From Isoetes taiwanensis (lineage: Eukaryota > Streptophyta > Lycopodiopsida > Isoetales > Isoetaceae), in NCBI GenBank assembly GCA_021234155.1, contig JAJEKV010000063.1, forward strand, positions 8,390,095 to 8,454,094: a stretch of DNA of 64,000 nucleotides, read 5' to 3'. The translations under genes were made by a program, and so were the position numbers. The notes below the pieces were generated by a model. That model searched no databases and was not told where the DNA came from. It saw nothing but the letters and a program-made list of their open reading frames with translations. Of the stretch, positions 1-9,996 are shown in pieces (the stretch's first letter is position 1; every line of letters begins with the position of its first letter).

Positions 1-1190
1 CGAAACACGAAAGCCGAAGCTTGGCGTGGGAGGAGACCACGTAATCAAGAAAATAGAATGTGGATCTCTATTTATACCTAGGCCCACTTTTTGATCTCGG
101 CCTGTGGGATATATCATGTCGAACCCTAAAATTTGAATTTGCCAAGAAACCTCCTTTCTGTTGGGACAAACGGGGTGATCATTGCATTTGTTGGCCGGTT
201 TTGTCCTATTCCACTGAAAGAACAGCCCAATTAAACCAAGACCGTAGCATTGATTGCGAAATTGCCAAGATCCGACCAAGACGGGGATTTTAAAAAGGGG
301 TTTGTTCCATCAATTTTTTTTCGAGGGCGATAAGCGGATTTGAAGACCAGGAACGTGGAGTCGTGACGTCTACAGAGCTTGCATAAGATCCTCCTGCTTC
401 GGAAATCAAAATCTGAGGCATTTGTGATGAAATATCCTTGAAATTCTTGAAACTTGAAATTTATTTTGTGATTGAGTTATTCTCGGGTGATCCAGTCGGG
501 CATTCTTGAATACCTCGTGTTGTGAATTTACTGTTTTGACTTAATGAAAATCGGAATTTGGGAAAAGATTGTGTGAGATTGTGATTAAACTCATTTTACT
601 TTGCATTGTTATTAAGCACAAAAGAAGTTAGCAAAATACTATTGGTGTTTGAACAATTAGGAGCATCAGTAGTGAGTGTTCAGAGTAGAAAAAACGTAAA
701 AAATATTATTGACAATCAGAGTGCAAAAACTGTTACAGACATTGTCATTGTGACTCTGGCAGTACATGTTACAGCAAGAATCTAAGCTCTGTTTGGACTA
801 AATGAGCATATGCACGTGACCTACAGGAGCATACCTAGGTGTGGGAATTGGTTTCTGCCACAAAAGATCATTGTCTAGCATTTGGCAGAATCGAGCTCAC
901 TGCCCAGGCCATTGACCAAAAATTGACCCAGTCAGGAATTTGATTTGTGAGAAATCTGTGAGCATTTATACTGTAGACCTTTCACAACAGTTTTCTGGAG
1001 TTGGCTAGCACACTCTGGTAAAGATTCTAAGTGCTTTTGAAGTAGATGCATGGTGTGGTGAATGTCTGAGTGCTGCTAGTTTTTTTTTGCTTTAGGGACT
1101 CTAGCTGATTTGAGATTTCCTTGCAAATTCAGAGTTTCTTTTGCAGTGCAGATTGATCACCTCAAGTGATCTGGAGGTCCTGACCATCAA
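1..1190. other. Anonymous AT-rich sequence
   Basis: I see no gene or recognisable element. The longest open frame (60-293, plus) has no family resemblance and no splice context that would make it an exon. Confidence 0.5.
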
Positions 1191-1280
1191 AACACACTTG
1201 TAAGGCCCCAGTTGGAGACCACCCAGGATAATCTCCAACACCGTGGACGTAAAAATTCTTATCTTATCTTATCTTAAAAT
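1191..1280 (+). repeat. SINE-like tail with TTATC pentamers
   Basis: A short GC-richer block (about 1200-1250) is followed by three consecutive TTATC units at 1258-1275. Other loci in this window end in comparable pentamer runs (AATAG/CTATT), which suggests a family of short retroposons with pentanucleotide tails. No complete pol III promoter is visible, so the assignment is tentative. Confidence 0.3.
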
Positions 1281-1619
1281 TCTCTCACAATATTGCACGA
1301 AACAATTGATAACCTATTCATAGCTAGAAATATATCATGCATAGTCATACTTGATGAGGAATATATGAATGGCGCAAAACAATTGTGTAAGCTATTTGTA
1401 GCTAAAAATATGTCATTTATAGTAATCCTTAACAAGGAATATTTGAAGAAGCTTTTTATTATATGACATATCTTATTTATTAGGTTATCTTAAACATCTC
1501 ATGTATAGTAATACTTGACGAGGAATATCTGAACAAGCATTCTATTATATGAGATATCTTAATTTGATGTGGGACATGCACTGCATCAAATGAGCATGTT
1601 CAAATTGGTATGGAATCCA

Positions 1620-1760
1620 AGATAACGTAATCAAGCCTATCTCAATGACCACATACAATAGAATAGAATAGAATAGTTTTTTAAGTGTATCTCCTCTAGA
1701 ATTTGGACGATGTTGAACCCTCGCCCAAACCTCATGCATTATGAGCGTACCTAGCTTTCT
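1620..1760 (-). repeat. SINE-like remnant with CTATT pentamer tail
   Basis: Read on the minus strand, a near box-B motif (GGGTTCAACATC) at about 1720-1710 is followed by roughly 40 bases and then four CTATT/TATTC units (1660-1678 on plus). The same layout, a box-B-like core then a pentamer tail, recurs at 12783-12860 (minus) and 46560-46680 (plus). A tRNA-derived SINE family is the simplest reading, but the 5' end and target-site duplication are not clear. Confidence 0.35.
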
Positions 1761-2515
1761 AAAATAGCAAGAAAAAAATACTATAAGATGGAATGTCAGA
1801 AAAAAATATTGATATTGACAAGGACTGAAGAGGAATCCAAGGCTATCCATTGTTTATTTTCTCTGATATTGTATATTATGCTATGTATTCACCTTCTCAG
1901 ATTCATATACAACACAATTCAATCAAAATCCATGTCATTTGGTATCCCTTTGGCTTTACATATTGTTGCTAAATTTGTGCATTCTATCTAAAATCACCAT
2001 TCCATCCAACCACATGCTTCGCATTAACTTATATTTGTACATATGCCCGGCAACGCCGGGCACCATAACTAGTAATACATGGATCTGTATCTTGATAGCT
2101 GCCTTTCTGTTAAGCTGAAATGTGTGTTGAACAAGAACCACCATAAGCAGTGAACCTGAATAACCTCTATGCAGAAGATGGCAGCCCATAAATCTTCACT
2201 ATCTCTTTCACAAGGAATCGTACCAATCCTCATCATATTTGATTCCATTGGAGTTGCAAAATAGACCATCAACAATAGGTTCACAACAAGGTGAATGTTT
2301 GTCAAACTTCCTTTTCCCTTCTCCTCGTAGGAACTCAAGTTAGTATAGGATCATTAGAGAAAAAAATATTAGAATCCGCCACATTTAAATTAGAAGCAAA
2401 CATATCAAAGCAGCCCTCAAATTCTCCATAGAGATCCTATTTCCTGTCATAGTTAGTACCACATCTATTTTTATGAGCACTTGCAAGAGTTTCAACATCA
2501 TATTGAAAATGCAGC
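1761..2515. other. No recognised gene
   Basis: Several overlapping open frames of 60-90 codons occur on both strands (for example 1788-1991 plus, 2069-2338 minus), but none has a recognisable domain. The stretch may be flank of the LINE insertion that starts at about 2516. Confidence 0.45.
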
Positions 2516-4356
2516 TTAATCCAAAAAAGAGAAAAAAAAATTATTCCCATACAGAACACGATTTCTTGAATTCCAAATATTCCAGAGAGCAGTATGAATA
2601 ATGATATTTAAGAATTTGTCATTGGATTGGATATATTGACTGTGAAAAATGCCAAATTTAATACTTCGCCAAGACCAGAAGCCATTAAGCTTGTTGCAGA
2701 AAAAGATATGACTCATAGTTCCATCATTACCGCATAGCACAGGGCAACTAGCAGAAATATTGGGATTTCTCCTTGATAAGGAATGGAGATTATTCCAATT
2801 ACCATGAGCAATAAGCCAAATGAAACAACAGATCTTAGGTGGACAGTAAAAGTTCCAAACATTACAGAACAAGGCTTTAAGCTGATCAGCATTAGTTGGC
2901 TACTTTGTCATAGCTTCGCATGGAGCATCATTGTAATTAAGGGCATTGTATACAGTCTTAACTTTATATCCACTTTACCATCAATACTCCAATCTCCGTT
3001 CCTGGATTTTGATTTAGGGTAGATAAGTTACACACCAAATGTTTAAGATGGAGGAAGATCTTTTTATCTGAAGAAGTGCCCTTTATAACTACTTTTAGCC
3101 TAGTCCATGGGATGAGCCCATTATTGGAGAAGAGATCTCTAACATAAATAAAACCTGCATTAGACCATTTCTTGCAGATTATTGGATGCCTAAGGGCAAG
3201 CACAGAAGAGTCATGATCAGCTAGAATTGGATTCCAAAAAATGGGCATATTAATATGAAGTTTATTCCGTGAGACAAAAGCGTAATTTGAAGAGATTGAA
3301 TTCCAGTCTTCAATGATATTGCACATCAAAGGAGAGATATTAGAGGCGGGATTGAGATTAACAAAGGCAGAGTTAGGAAGCAGATTGTGAATTGTAGGGT
3401 GACCATATGGATGACTTTCCCTTATCCAGTATCTAATGAACTCAGAGGCTAGAGATTGATTACGATGGATAGCCTTCCAAATGAACTTTCCTTCTAAGGA
3501 TTGAGCTTGAAGGAAAATATTCTTGCAACCAAGGGCCCCCAAAGCTTTGGACCTGCAAATAGAATCCCAATTCACAAGATGTTTGCCATTCCAAATGAAG
3601 CCTCTTAAAACTCTCTCAAGCTCTCGATAAATCAGCTTAGGAGCTACCAAAGCAGTGGAAAAATATACATGAGAACTTGCCAAGACTGAATTTGCAATTA
3701 TAGTTCTGCCAACAAGGGAGAGAGTGGTCCTGTAATTATTAAGTTTCTTCTTGATTCTAGATAAAATTGGATCCCAAAGGCCTTTAATGCTATGATTCAA
3801 AGATAAAGGCATACCCAACAACTTAGTAACTTGAAGAGGAGAAAGAACCTTAATACACGCCAGACTTTGATGAGTAGAGTCTCCAACAATCAAACTTTTA
3901 TCAACGTTAGTTGGATACCAGAAGCAGTAGAGAATTGCTTGAGAATTTTGAGAAAGAACACAATGTTTGAGACCTCAGCATCAGAATACTAAGGGATTAT
4001 CTAGAATCAGGAAGTTGTAGGCCTTTAATCATACCAGTGTAATAGCTTTAGTGCAATTCAGCTACAACTAGGAAAAGATAAGGGGCAAGAGGACATCCTT
4101 GTCTGACACCTTGAGTAAGAGGGAAGAATCCAGAAGGGGAACCATTAATAAGGACAGCTAAATTAGAGCGAGAGTTTAAACCATGAATAAGATTTCTCAA
4201 TTTAGGAAGGAAGCCAAGCTTACACATAGCAAAGTCAAGGAAATCCCATCTCACAAAATCACAGACACGCTTGAAGTCCAATTTTAGAAGAACACAATTT
4301 TCATTGGAAATCTTGTTCCGATGAGACCCTCCGTAGCAGCTTTCCAGTGGAGACAT
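2516..4356 (-). mobile_element. L1-type LINE reverse transcriptase remnant (inverted 5' part)
   Basis: The minus strand encodes pieces of a plant L1-like ORF2. At 4356-4048 there is RT motif A (FKRVCDFVRWDFL, the first catalytic Asp retained) and motif B (RQGCPLAPYLF). At 3893-2964 lies the RT C-terminal part with the plant-LINE signature LLGMPLS followed by a run that includes NNYRTTLSLVGR. At 2872-2516 there is a Cys-containing zf-RVT-like tail with IWLIAHG. The YADD motif should fall in the decayed gap between about 4048 and 3893 and is not readable. The fragment lacks the endonuclease and gag-like ORF1, so it is 5'-truncated. Stops between the blocks mark it as dead. Confidence 0.85.
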
Positions 4357-4425
4357 TCATTTTGTACATATTCTTGTTGATTAATAAACTTTTGATTCGT
4401 CCTTCAAAAATAAAATAAAATGCCA
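4357..4425 (+). mobile_element. LINE 3' end with A-rich tail, plus orientation
   Basis: Directly beyond the 5'-most part of the inverted RT fragment, the plus strand reads a short AT-rich 3'-UTR-like segment with TTAATAAACTTTTGATTCG and then an A-rich tail (AAAAATAAAATAAAA) at about 4406-4420. The polarity is opposite to the RT fragment. The two parts together look like one LINE insertion with a 5' inversion. Confidence 0.5.
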
Positions 4426-5399
4426 TTTTAATGCATAAGAATGACTTCAATACAATAGAATTAATTGTCATAAATGGTACAAGAGAATGCAGGTTTTTTC
4501 TCAGAAAAATTGTCAGACTGTCTAAAAAGATTTGGCCTGATATTTATACTGGCAAAATTTCTAACGAAAAACTCTCTGACGCATGTAGTGATGATGCTGC
4601 ATTAGAACATTCATCAACTTATTCGTCAGATTGTACGTCAGTATTTGTATTAGATTTTTTTTTTTTTCTCTCTCTTTATTATAAGTAGTGATGGAATGCA
4701 GTATTATATGTTGCTCAAAATATTTTTGAATGCAAGAGATAAAAATTAAAAGTACACCTCCTATTGGAGATATCTAGCATTATAGCAGGGTTTTTTTTTT
4801 GTGATTTTATACGCTTTTTGGCATGGTTTTCCTATGATTTTAGTGCTGTATTCATTGGGCCATACTAAATAGTATTTCTAGAGTGCGGCTTTTTTGGAGC
4901 GTTGATCTGGATTACCTTCAACAATCTAACGGTTGTTATTTTGACCTCTTCATTCATATGCATGAAACTAGAAAAGTTCTCTTCTCTGAAAAGTTTTGGT
5001 GGTGTTGTTGTCGATCCGTCCTATTGATCCGTCTTGCTCTGTCTTCATTCAACAAATTTGGTATGCCAGATATTGCTTTTTTGTTTGCTAACAATGTTTC
5101 TTGTTTTAATCGTATTTTGAATATCTAGCATGAGTATGGCGAAGAAGCATTCATAAAAAAATCCATTGTTGATTCTGTTTTACAACCTTAGTTCCCTGAA
5201 TTTTATGATCTTTGATGGCAGATATTCATCTTATTGGAAAGAAATGTATCTTGTGATCTTTGATGGCAGATGTTCATCTTATTGAAAACAAAATGCATTG
5301 GTAGATTTCAGATTTGGTGTTGTTTTATTTGGTGTTGCTTTTGGAATTCCGAAACCTGCATGCAAATATCTAGCATGCAAAATTGGAATTGGAGTTGGA
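4426..5399. other. Intergenic, with first copies of an AATATCTAGCA motif
   Basis: No gene is recognised. The decamer TATCTAGCAT and close variants appear at about 4771, 5122 and 5366, all in plus orientation. They continue beyond this stretch at 5781, 5984, 6038 and 6048, just left of the HUH-endonuclease gene. Confidence 0.4.
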
Positions 5400-5727
5400 G
5401 CAGAATCTGCCTGACAGAAATTGGCCGCCATATCCAGATCTTGCAGTTTTTCCTTAAGTTTATCTTCCTGAACTTTACCTCTGAAAACCATTGGCCCCTC
5501 AGGCCGAAACTCGAGCCATGACTTCACTTTATTAAGGGCAGAATCTGCCTGACAGAAATTGGCTGCCATAGCCACATCTTGCAGTTTTATCCTAAGTTTA
5601 TGTTGATGAACTTTACCTCTGAAAACCATTTGCCCCTCAGGCCGAAACTGGAGCCATGACTTCTGTTAAGGAGCAGAATCTGCCTCACAGAAATTGGCCG
5701 CCATAGCCAGATCTGCTGAATTTTTTT
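5400..5727 (-). repeat. Tandem repeat, about 137-bp unit x 2.4, coding-like on minus strand
   Basis: Units start at about 5400, 5538 and 5673, giving periods of 138 and 135 bases, both multiples of three. On the minus strand two full units and the start of a third stay open (5629-5279) and repeat a 45-46 residue peptide with cores FRPEGPMVFRGKV and MAANFCQADSA. A stop lies between the third and second units. The in-frame period and conserved peptide suggest decay of a protein with internal repeats, or a coding exon amplified in tandem. I do not recognise the protein. Confidence 0.7.
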
Positions 5728-6037
5728 TATGTAAACCCTTCGGAATCTGTGTCTAGCATGCTAAGATAATTTCTTTTCAATATCTAGCAACACCAGAGTT
5801 AAATTCGGCCCTCAGATCGCCCTATTCGATCGGCTTTGCATGCCTCCTTGTAAGCAGCTGCCATGTTCGATTGAACAAACTCTAACGGTGCCCTAATATC
5901 CGGCTGTTTCGAAAATCCCATGCTTCCTGACCTTTGCTTTCTTAACTATTCACCTAAAATTTAAAATCTCGCCCTTCCTTTCAATATCTAGCATTATGCC
6001 CATTCTTTAAGTTTGTATGGAAAAATGAAATGCTACA

Positions 6038-6062
6038 ATATCTAGCAATATCTAGCATTATA
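6038..6062 (+). repeat. Left copy of 18-bp inverted repeat (6045-6062)
   Basis: The exact 18-mer GCAATATCTAGCATTATA at 6045-6062 is present as its reverse complement at 8444-8461. The two copies bracket the HUH-endonuclease gene. A second AATATCTAGCA lies immediately upstream (6037-6047), so the left side carries the core motif in tandem. This is a candidate terminal or subterminal element signal. Confidence 0.65.
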
Positions 6063-6192
6063 TCATCTACCATATTACTTTTTATGGTTTACTAGTATTA
6101 CAAGCTTGTATTACTCGTATTATTACTACCATTACTAGTTATTAACAATTGTGTTGTTCTTTTAATGCTAGATATTAGATCTAGATATTACA

Positions 6193-8290
6193 ATGAGACG
6201 AATGGCACGAAACAGACGAGGCCCAGGCTCAACATCACGAACGGGAGTCATGCAGGCAGAAGGCATCACGTATGAGATAAATCACCCTGCACAAGAAAAT
6301 GTCGTGGAAGCTGAAGAGGCCCAAATCAACGAACGTGTCGGGGTATTTTGCAATATATTACATCTTAATAAGTCTCCGCCACGTCAAGATCCCGGACCAT
6401 CTAGCCCTATTAGAGATTGCAGTCCTATCAGGCAGACAAGAAAAGGAAAGCAACCTCTTATTGAAGATGATGATACAGATTTGATTAGCATTCATACGTC
6501 TAGCCCAAGTGACACAGATTATTTTGAAAATAACCAAAGAAAAAAAAAAAAGAAAAAGAATAAAGAAGCAAGGGAAGAACAAGCAACAACGCAAAACTAA
6601 ATGGCCAGTTGGTGGAGATGTATCCATAACAATAGGAATTGGGGGCACAGATATCGACCCAAAATTGATAGATAATATCCTAGAGTTCTTTATTGAGCAT
6701 TGTCATGCATACTAGTTGCAACAGAGCGTGGATCAAATCTAGATCATTTGCACTTCCAAGCCACAGCCAGACTCAAAACAATAGGAGTCCGGGATGCTGC
6801 AACATTACTCAAAGTAGCCCGGGGATGTCACATAGTTTAAGGCGTATATACCATGTGAGTGAAAGGGGTGGATTTTTTTTTTTTACCCTAAACCGTATGT
6901 ATAAATACGGATAGGGGCTCGGCTAGGGGGTTTTCTGGGCGGGAATCTAGTGCAATATGTATACGGGAAGGGGCGTTTAGAAGGTTGGACAAGGCGTAGG
7001 GTTTTTTGTTGACCCCATTAACGCATGTGGTGTATCACCTTTATAGTAGGTGAAACCCCCGGGCAAAGTAGCTATGAGATGGAACACCACAAAGCCAGCT
7101 GGAGCCAAAATAATGTGCAGGACGCTGAAGGACACAAAGCTGCATTGCTTTGAAGGTATGCTAGGTTATTGCATGAAGGACTTTGGAAAGCCTCATTTCA
7201 GTGTGCGCATGCATAATGTCTCATCAGCAGAATTGATGAGAGGGAAAGAAAAATATGCGCTGTATGGAGCAGGAGAAATCAAAGATGAGGTTTGTCTAGA
7301 TCCTAAAAACTTACTCATTAAAGTCCGTCACTTTGCGAATTATCACATGACCAATCGTCGTAAGCCATCATTGACGTTCACAATCACAAAGATGATCAAA
7401 ACAGGAAAGTTCTATCTCAGCACACAATGGGCTATACCTACTAACGACCAAAACGTAGACCAAAGAAAAGTTGAAGCTGCATATGATCTAATGATGAACC
7501 CATTCCAAGCAACCCGTGAGAAAGTATCGTTAGTTCTTTATGGGCCACCGACTAATGATCCAGCATGCCCGTCAAGAGCCTGTAGCAGTAATCCATTTGC
7601 TAATCCCCCAAGGTACTTTGACGACAACGAAGATCCGGACGAAATCATTGAAGCACATGTTGCAGACAGACTCCAAAATACAATTGTAGTTGGAGATTTG
7701 GGTGATAACGAAATTATCCTCACCAACTGGAACTCATCTTTTGCAGCAGAGTGACACTTACGGGTATTGAATAGAACACTATAGTAATTGTCATCTAGTT
7801 TAATATCTAGTATAATAACATATTATTTCATTACGTTTTTATTTGCTCAATCTCATCAATTTGTTTTGTTAACGTGCAGGTTGTAGAAGCCCCCAATGAA
7901 TCACCTCCACGTGACATCCTCGTCATTCCTGAAGTAAACAATAATGTGGAGCCAGAAACTATCATAGTACCAGAAAGCCCAACAGTTGAAGTTCAAGTTC
8001 AGTTAGTTTCTCCGCCATCAGCACAACCACCACCTCCACATGGCGAGGACCCTATTGACGTTATGTCACTGTGGTTAGTTGGATATATCAATGACATGCG
8101 CTCGTCTATGCAACAAATCCGTAACGCACTGAACTCAATTGAGAACATTCTTGATGCGCACATTCGTTTGGACATAGACCAGTGGAGGCAATTACGTGCG
8201 CAAATAAATAGGCTAACTGCCCTCTGCAGGTTGTTTGATAGGCAAATCAACGAAGATGTGTATCACATCTTAAGTCGCTATCCATATTGA
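6193..8290 (+). pseudogene. Replitron-like HUH endonuclease gene (Rep, single tyrosine), decayed
   Basis: Four open blocks fit one gene. Block 1 (6193-6600) has a basic, low-complexity N-terminus with a poly-Lys tract from A-runs at 6539-6560. Block 2 (frame of 6509-6715) contains VSITIGIGGTDI, a possible Rep motif I. Block 3 (6715-6840) contains RGSNLDHLHFQA, a HUH-type motif II with the two His codons at 6745-6747 and 6751-6753. Block 4 (7050-7754) contains GYCMKDFGKPHF, which fits motif III with catalytic Tyr at 7167-7169 and Lys at 7176-7178 (YxxK). A last block, 7880-8290, follows an acceptor-like TTAACGTGCAG and is Pro-rich then helical. A GTGAGT donor at 6855 and an acceptor near 7046-7049 could bound an intron. 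Frame changes at about 6545 and 6713 and a TAA at 6838 indicate decay, unless more introns are present. No helicase domain is seen, unlike Helitrons. HUH plus a single Tyr without helicase matches published Replitron transposases, but the family name is an inference. Confidence 0.6.
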
Positions 8291-8443
8291 ATGCTTATAA
8301 ATGGATATACTACGTTTACTATCTCCAATGACTAAATAAATTCATAAATAATATGTTCTTAAAGCGTATGTAATAAAATTACATTATGGTATAATATTAT
8401 AGTTCGTTACTTATGCTTCATATTAGTATTTATTTTTATTTGT

Positions 8444-8461
8444 TATAATGCTAGATATTGC
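8444..8461 (-). repeat. Right copy of 18-bp inverted repeat
   Basis: TATAATGCTAGATATTGC is the exact reverse complement of 6045-6062. It lies about 150 bp downstream of the last HUH-gene block and forms the left edge of a 340-bp module that is repeated elsewhere in the window. Confidence 0.65.
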
Positions 8462-8785
8462 TACATGTTTTACATCCGACATATTATCAATTACACAACA
8501 TAACATCAACTCATCCAAGTGTAATGTAATGTTGTTTGTTTTTGGAGGGGCAAATTTTTTTTTTAGCTATAACACAAACCATTACATTACACATCTTAAA
8601 ATTAAATTCCCCCTTAAACCCCCTTTTGTTTGGGTGCATATTCACACGGAGGGTGACGTAGGGCAACGAGAGTTGTTGGATAGGCATATTCACCCCTTAT
8701 TCCTTAATCTACACCGTACACAAAGTTCCTCGTTTGTGGAGTATGGATGTATGGAATTTGCTATACTGTATAACAAGATTTGGAA
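8448..8785 (+). repeat. Dispersed ~340-bp module, copy 1
   Basis: From CTAGATATT at 8450 to ATAACAAGATTTGG at about 8783, this segment closely matches the reverse complement of 50411-50751, with scattered substitutions and small indels. Shared landmarks include AATTAAATTCCCCCTTAAA, GGGTGCATATTCACACGG and GGATAGGCATATTCACCC (one base differs in the second copy). Both copies break off near the same points. It is non-coding and could be the right arm of the HUH-encoding element, with the second copy a non-autonomous derivative. Confidence 0.75.
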
Positions 8786-9490
8786 AGGGTAAGGTCTATT
8801 GGAAAGGGTTTTTTGAAATAATATATTCTACCAGCGTTTTCGGCCATTGAAAATCTGGAACTGTAGTGTCACCTAGATCTTCTTGTGAATCTCAATGGTC
8901 TTACAGAAAATGGCACGGTGCATGAGCTGGTATATTGCCTGGATTGCTAGTCAACAGTTTGTTAGGGTTCGTACTGCTCAAGCATATGCTCTACGACATT
9001 GGATAATTCAGTATTTTGAGGTTATATACTGCATCCAGCTCTAGAACCAAGACATGTTGCGCATTGAGCCATCTGGCTTAGAAAAGCTTAATCGAAAGCC
9101 AAGATATTGTAGTTGTTCCTACCAGCAAGTATTTGAATCCATTTGAATCCGTTACTGATCAGAACCCTGAGGCTGCAAGCTCTAGTGAGAAATTAGCTAT
9201 GCAACATGCATGCCATGGAGCAATCTGGAGGCAGCACCAGAACTGAAGTCATGGATAAATCTTCCCATCTCCAATTGGTTCAATTCTGATCAATCTGGTG
9301 CGAGCGTATCCTCCACAACAAAACAAGCTTCTTCCCCATGGAAAACCCCTTTCCCAAGAAATCCAGAATAATATTGTAGCATTTATATAATCTAACAATG
9401 ATCTTGCATGCATGCACATACTGCATGCATGGACACATTGCCTGCATGTATTCCTAGCGCATAATCATTTATTTCATCATTGAAAACACA
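8786..9490. other. No recognised gene
   Basis: No open frame of note is present. The sequence becomes AT-rich with CATGCATG-type short palindromes around 9410-9440. It is probably flank between the HUH element and the Gypsy relic. Confidence 0.45.
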
Positions 9491-9996
9491 CTCCTATATA
9501 ATGGCAACGTTACTTACACCTTCATGTGGTGCTAAGTTGCTAGGTCCGTTACAGAAGCCCCTAACTGTCTCAATTGAGATGTGGCTCCATAAGAAAATAC
9601 TTAAGACTTTGATGATCTTTAAGGAATTTTATATCCAGCAAGTAATGACACCATATTTTCAAAGCATATACTGCTGTAGCACTTCCAAATCATGTGCTGG
9701 GTAATTTTACTTTATGCAGGGGTGAGCTTTTCAGATTCATAAGCGCAAACCTTGCCATGCCTCCAATTCATGTCCCAGAAGCATCAATAATTACGCAAGA
9801 TTCCTTATCCATAGAGAGAATCTTAATATGGGCGCTTATGTTAAAGCATCCTTTAGAAACTGAAAACTTTCATCGCATTTTGGATTCCACTAGAAAGCAG
9901 CTTCTTTCTGTAGTAAGGTTGTCAATGGGAAAGCTATCTTAGAGAATTATTTAGCAAACTTGAGATAATAGCCAGTTAGGCCTAGAAATGCTCTAA
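9490..9996 (-). pseudogene. Ty3/Gypsy pol relic: RNase H part
   Basis: Read on the minus strand and through several frame breaks, the segment shows AFLGLTGYY at the RT/RNase H connection, then a block ending FQFLKDALT, then NYPAHDLEVL (the Gypsy RNase H NYP-HDxE motif) and later remnants resembling the HQSLKY motif. Multiple stops make it non-functional. It is the downstream half of the same element as 11043-11790; a foreign insertion at 9997-11042 separates the two. Confidence 0.75.
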
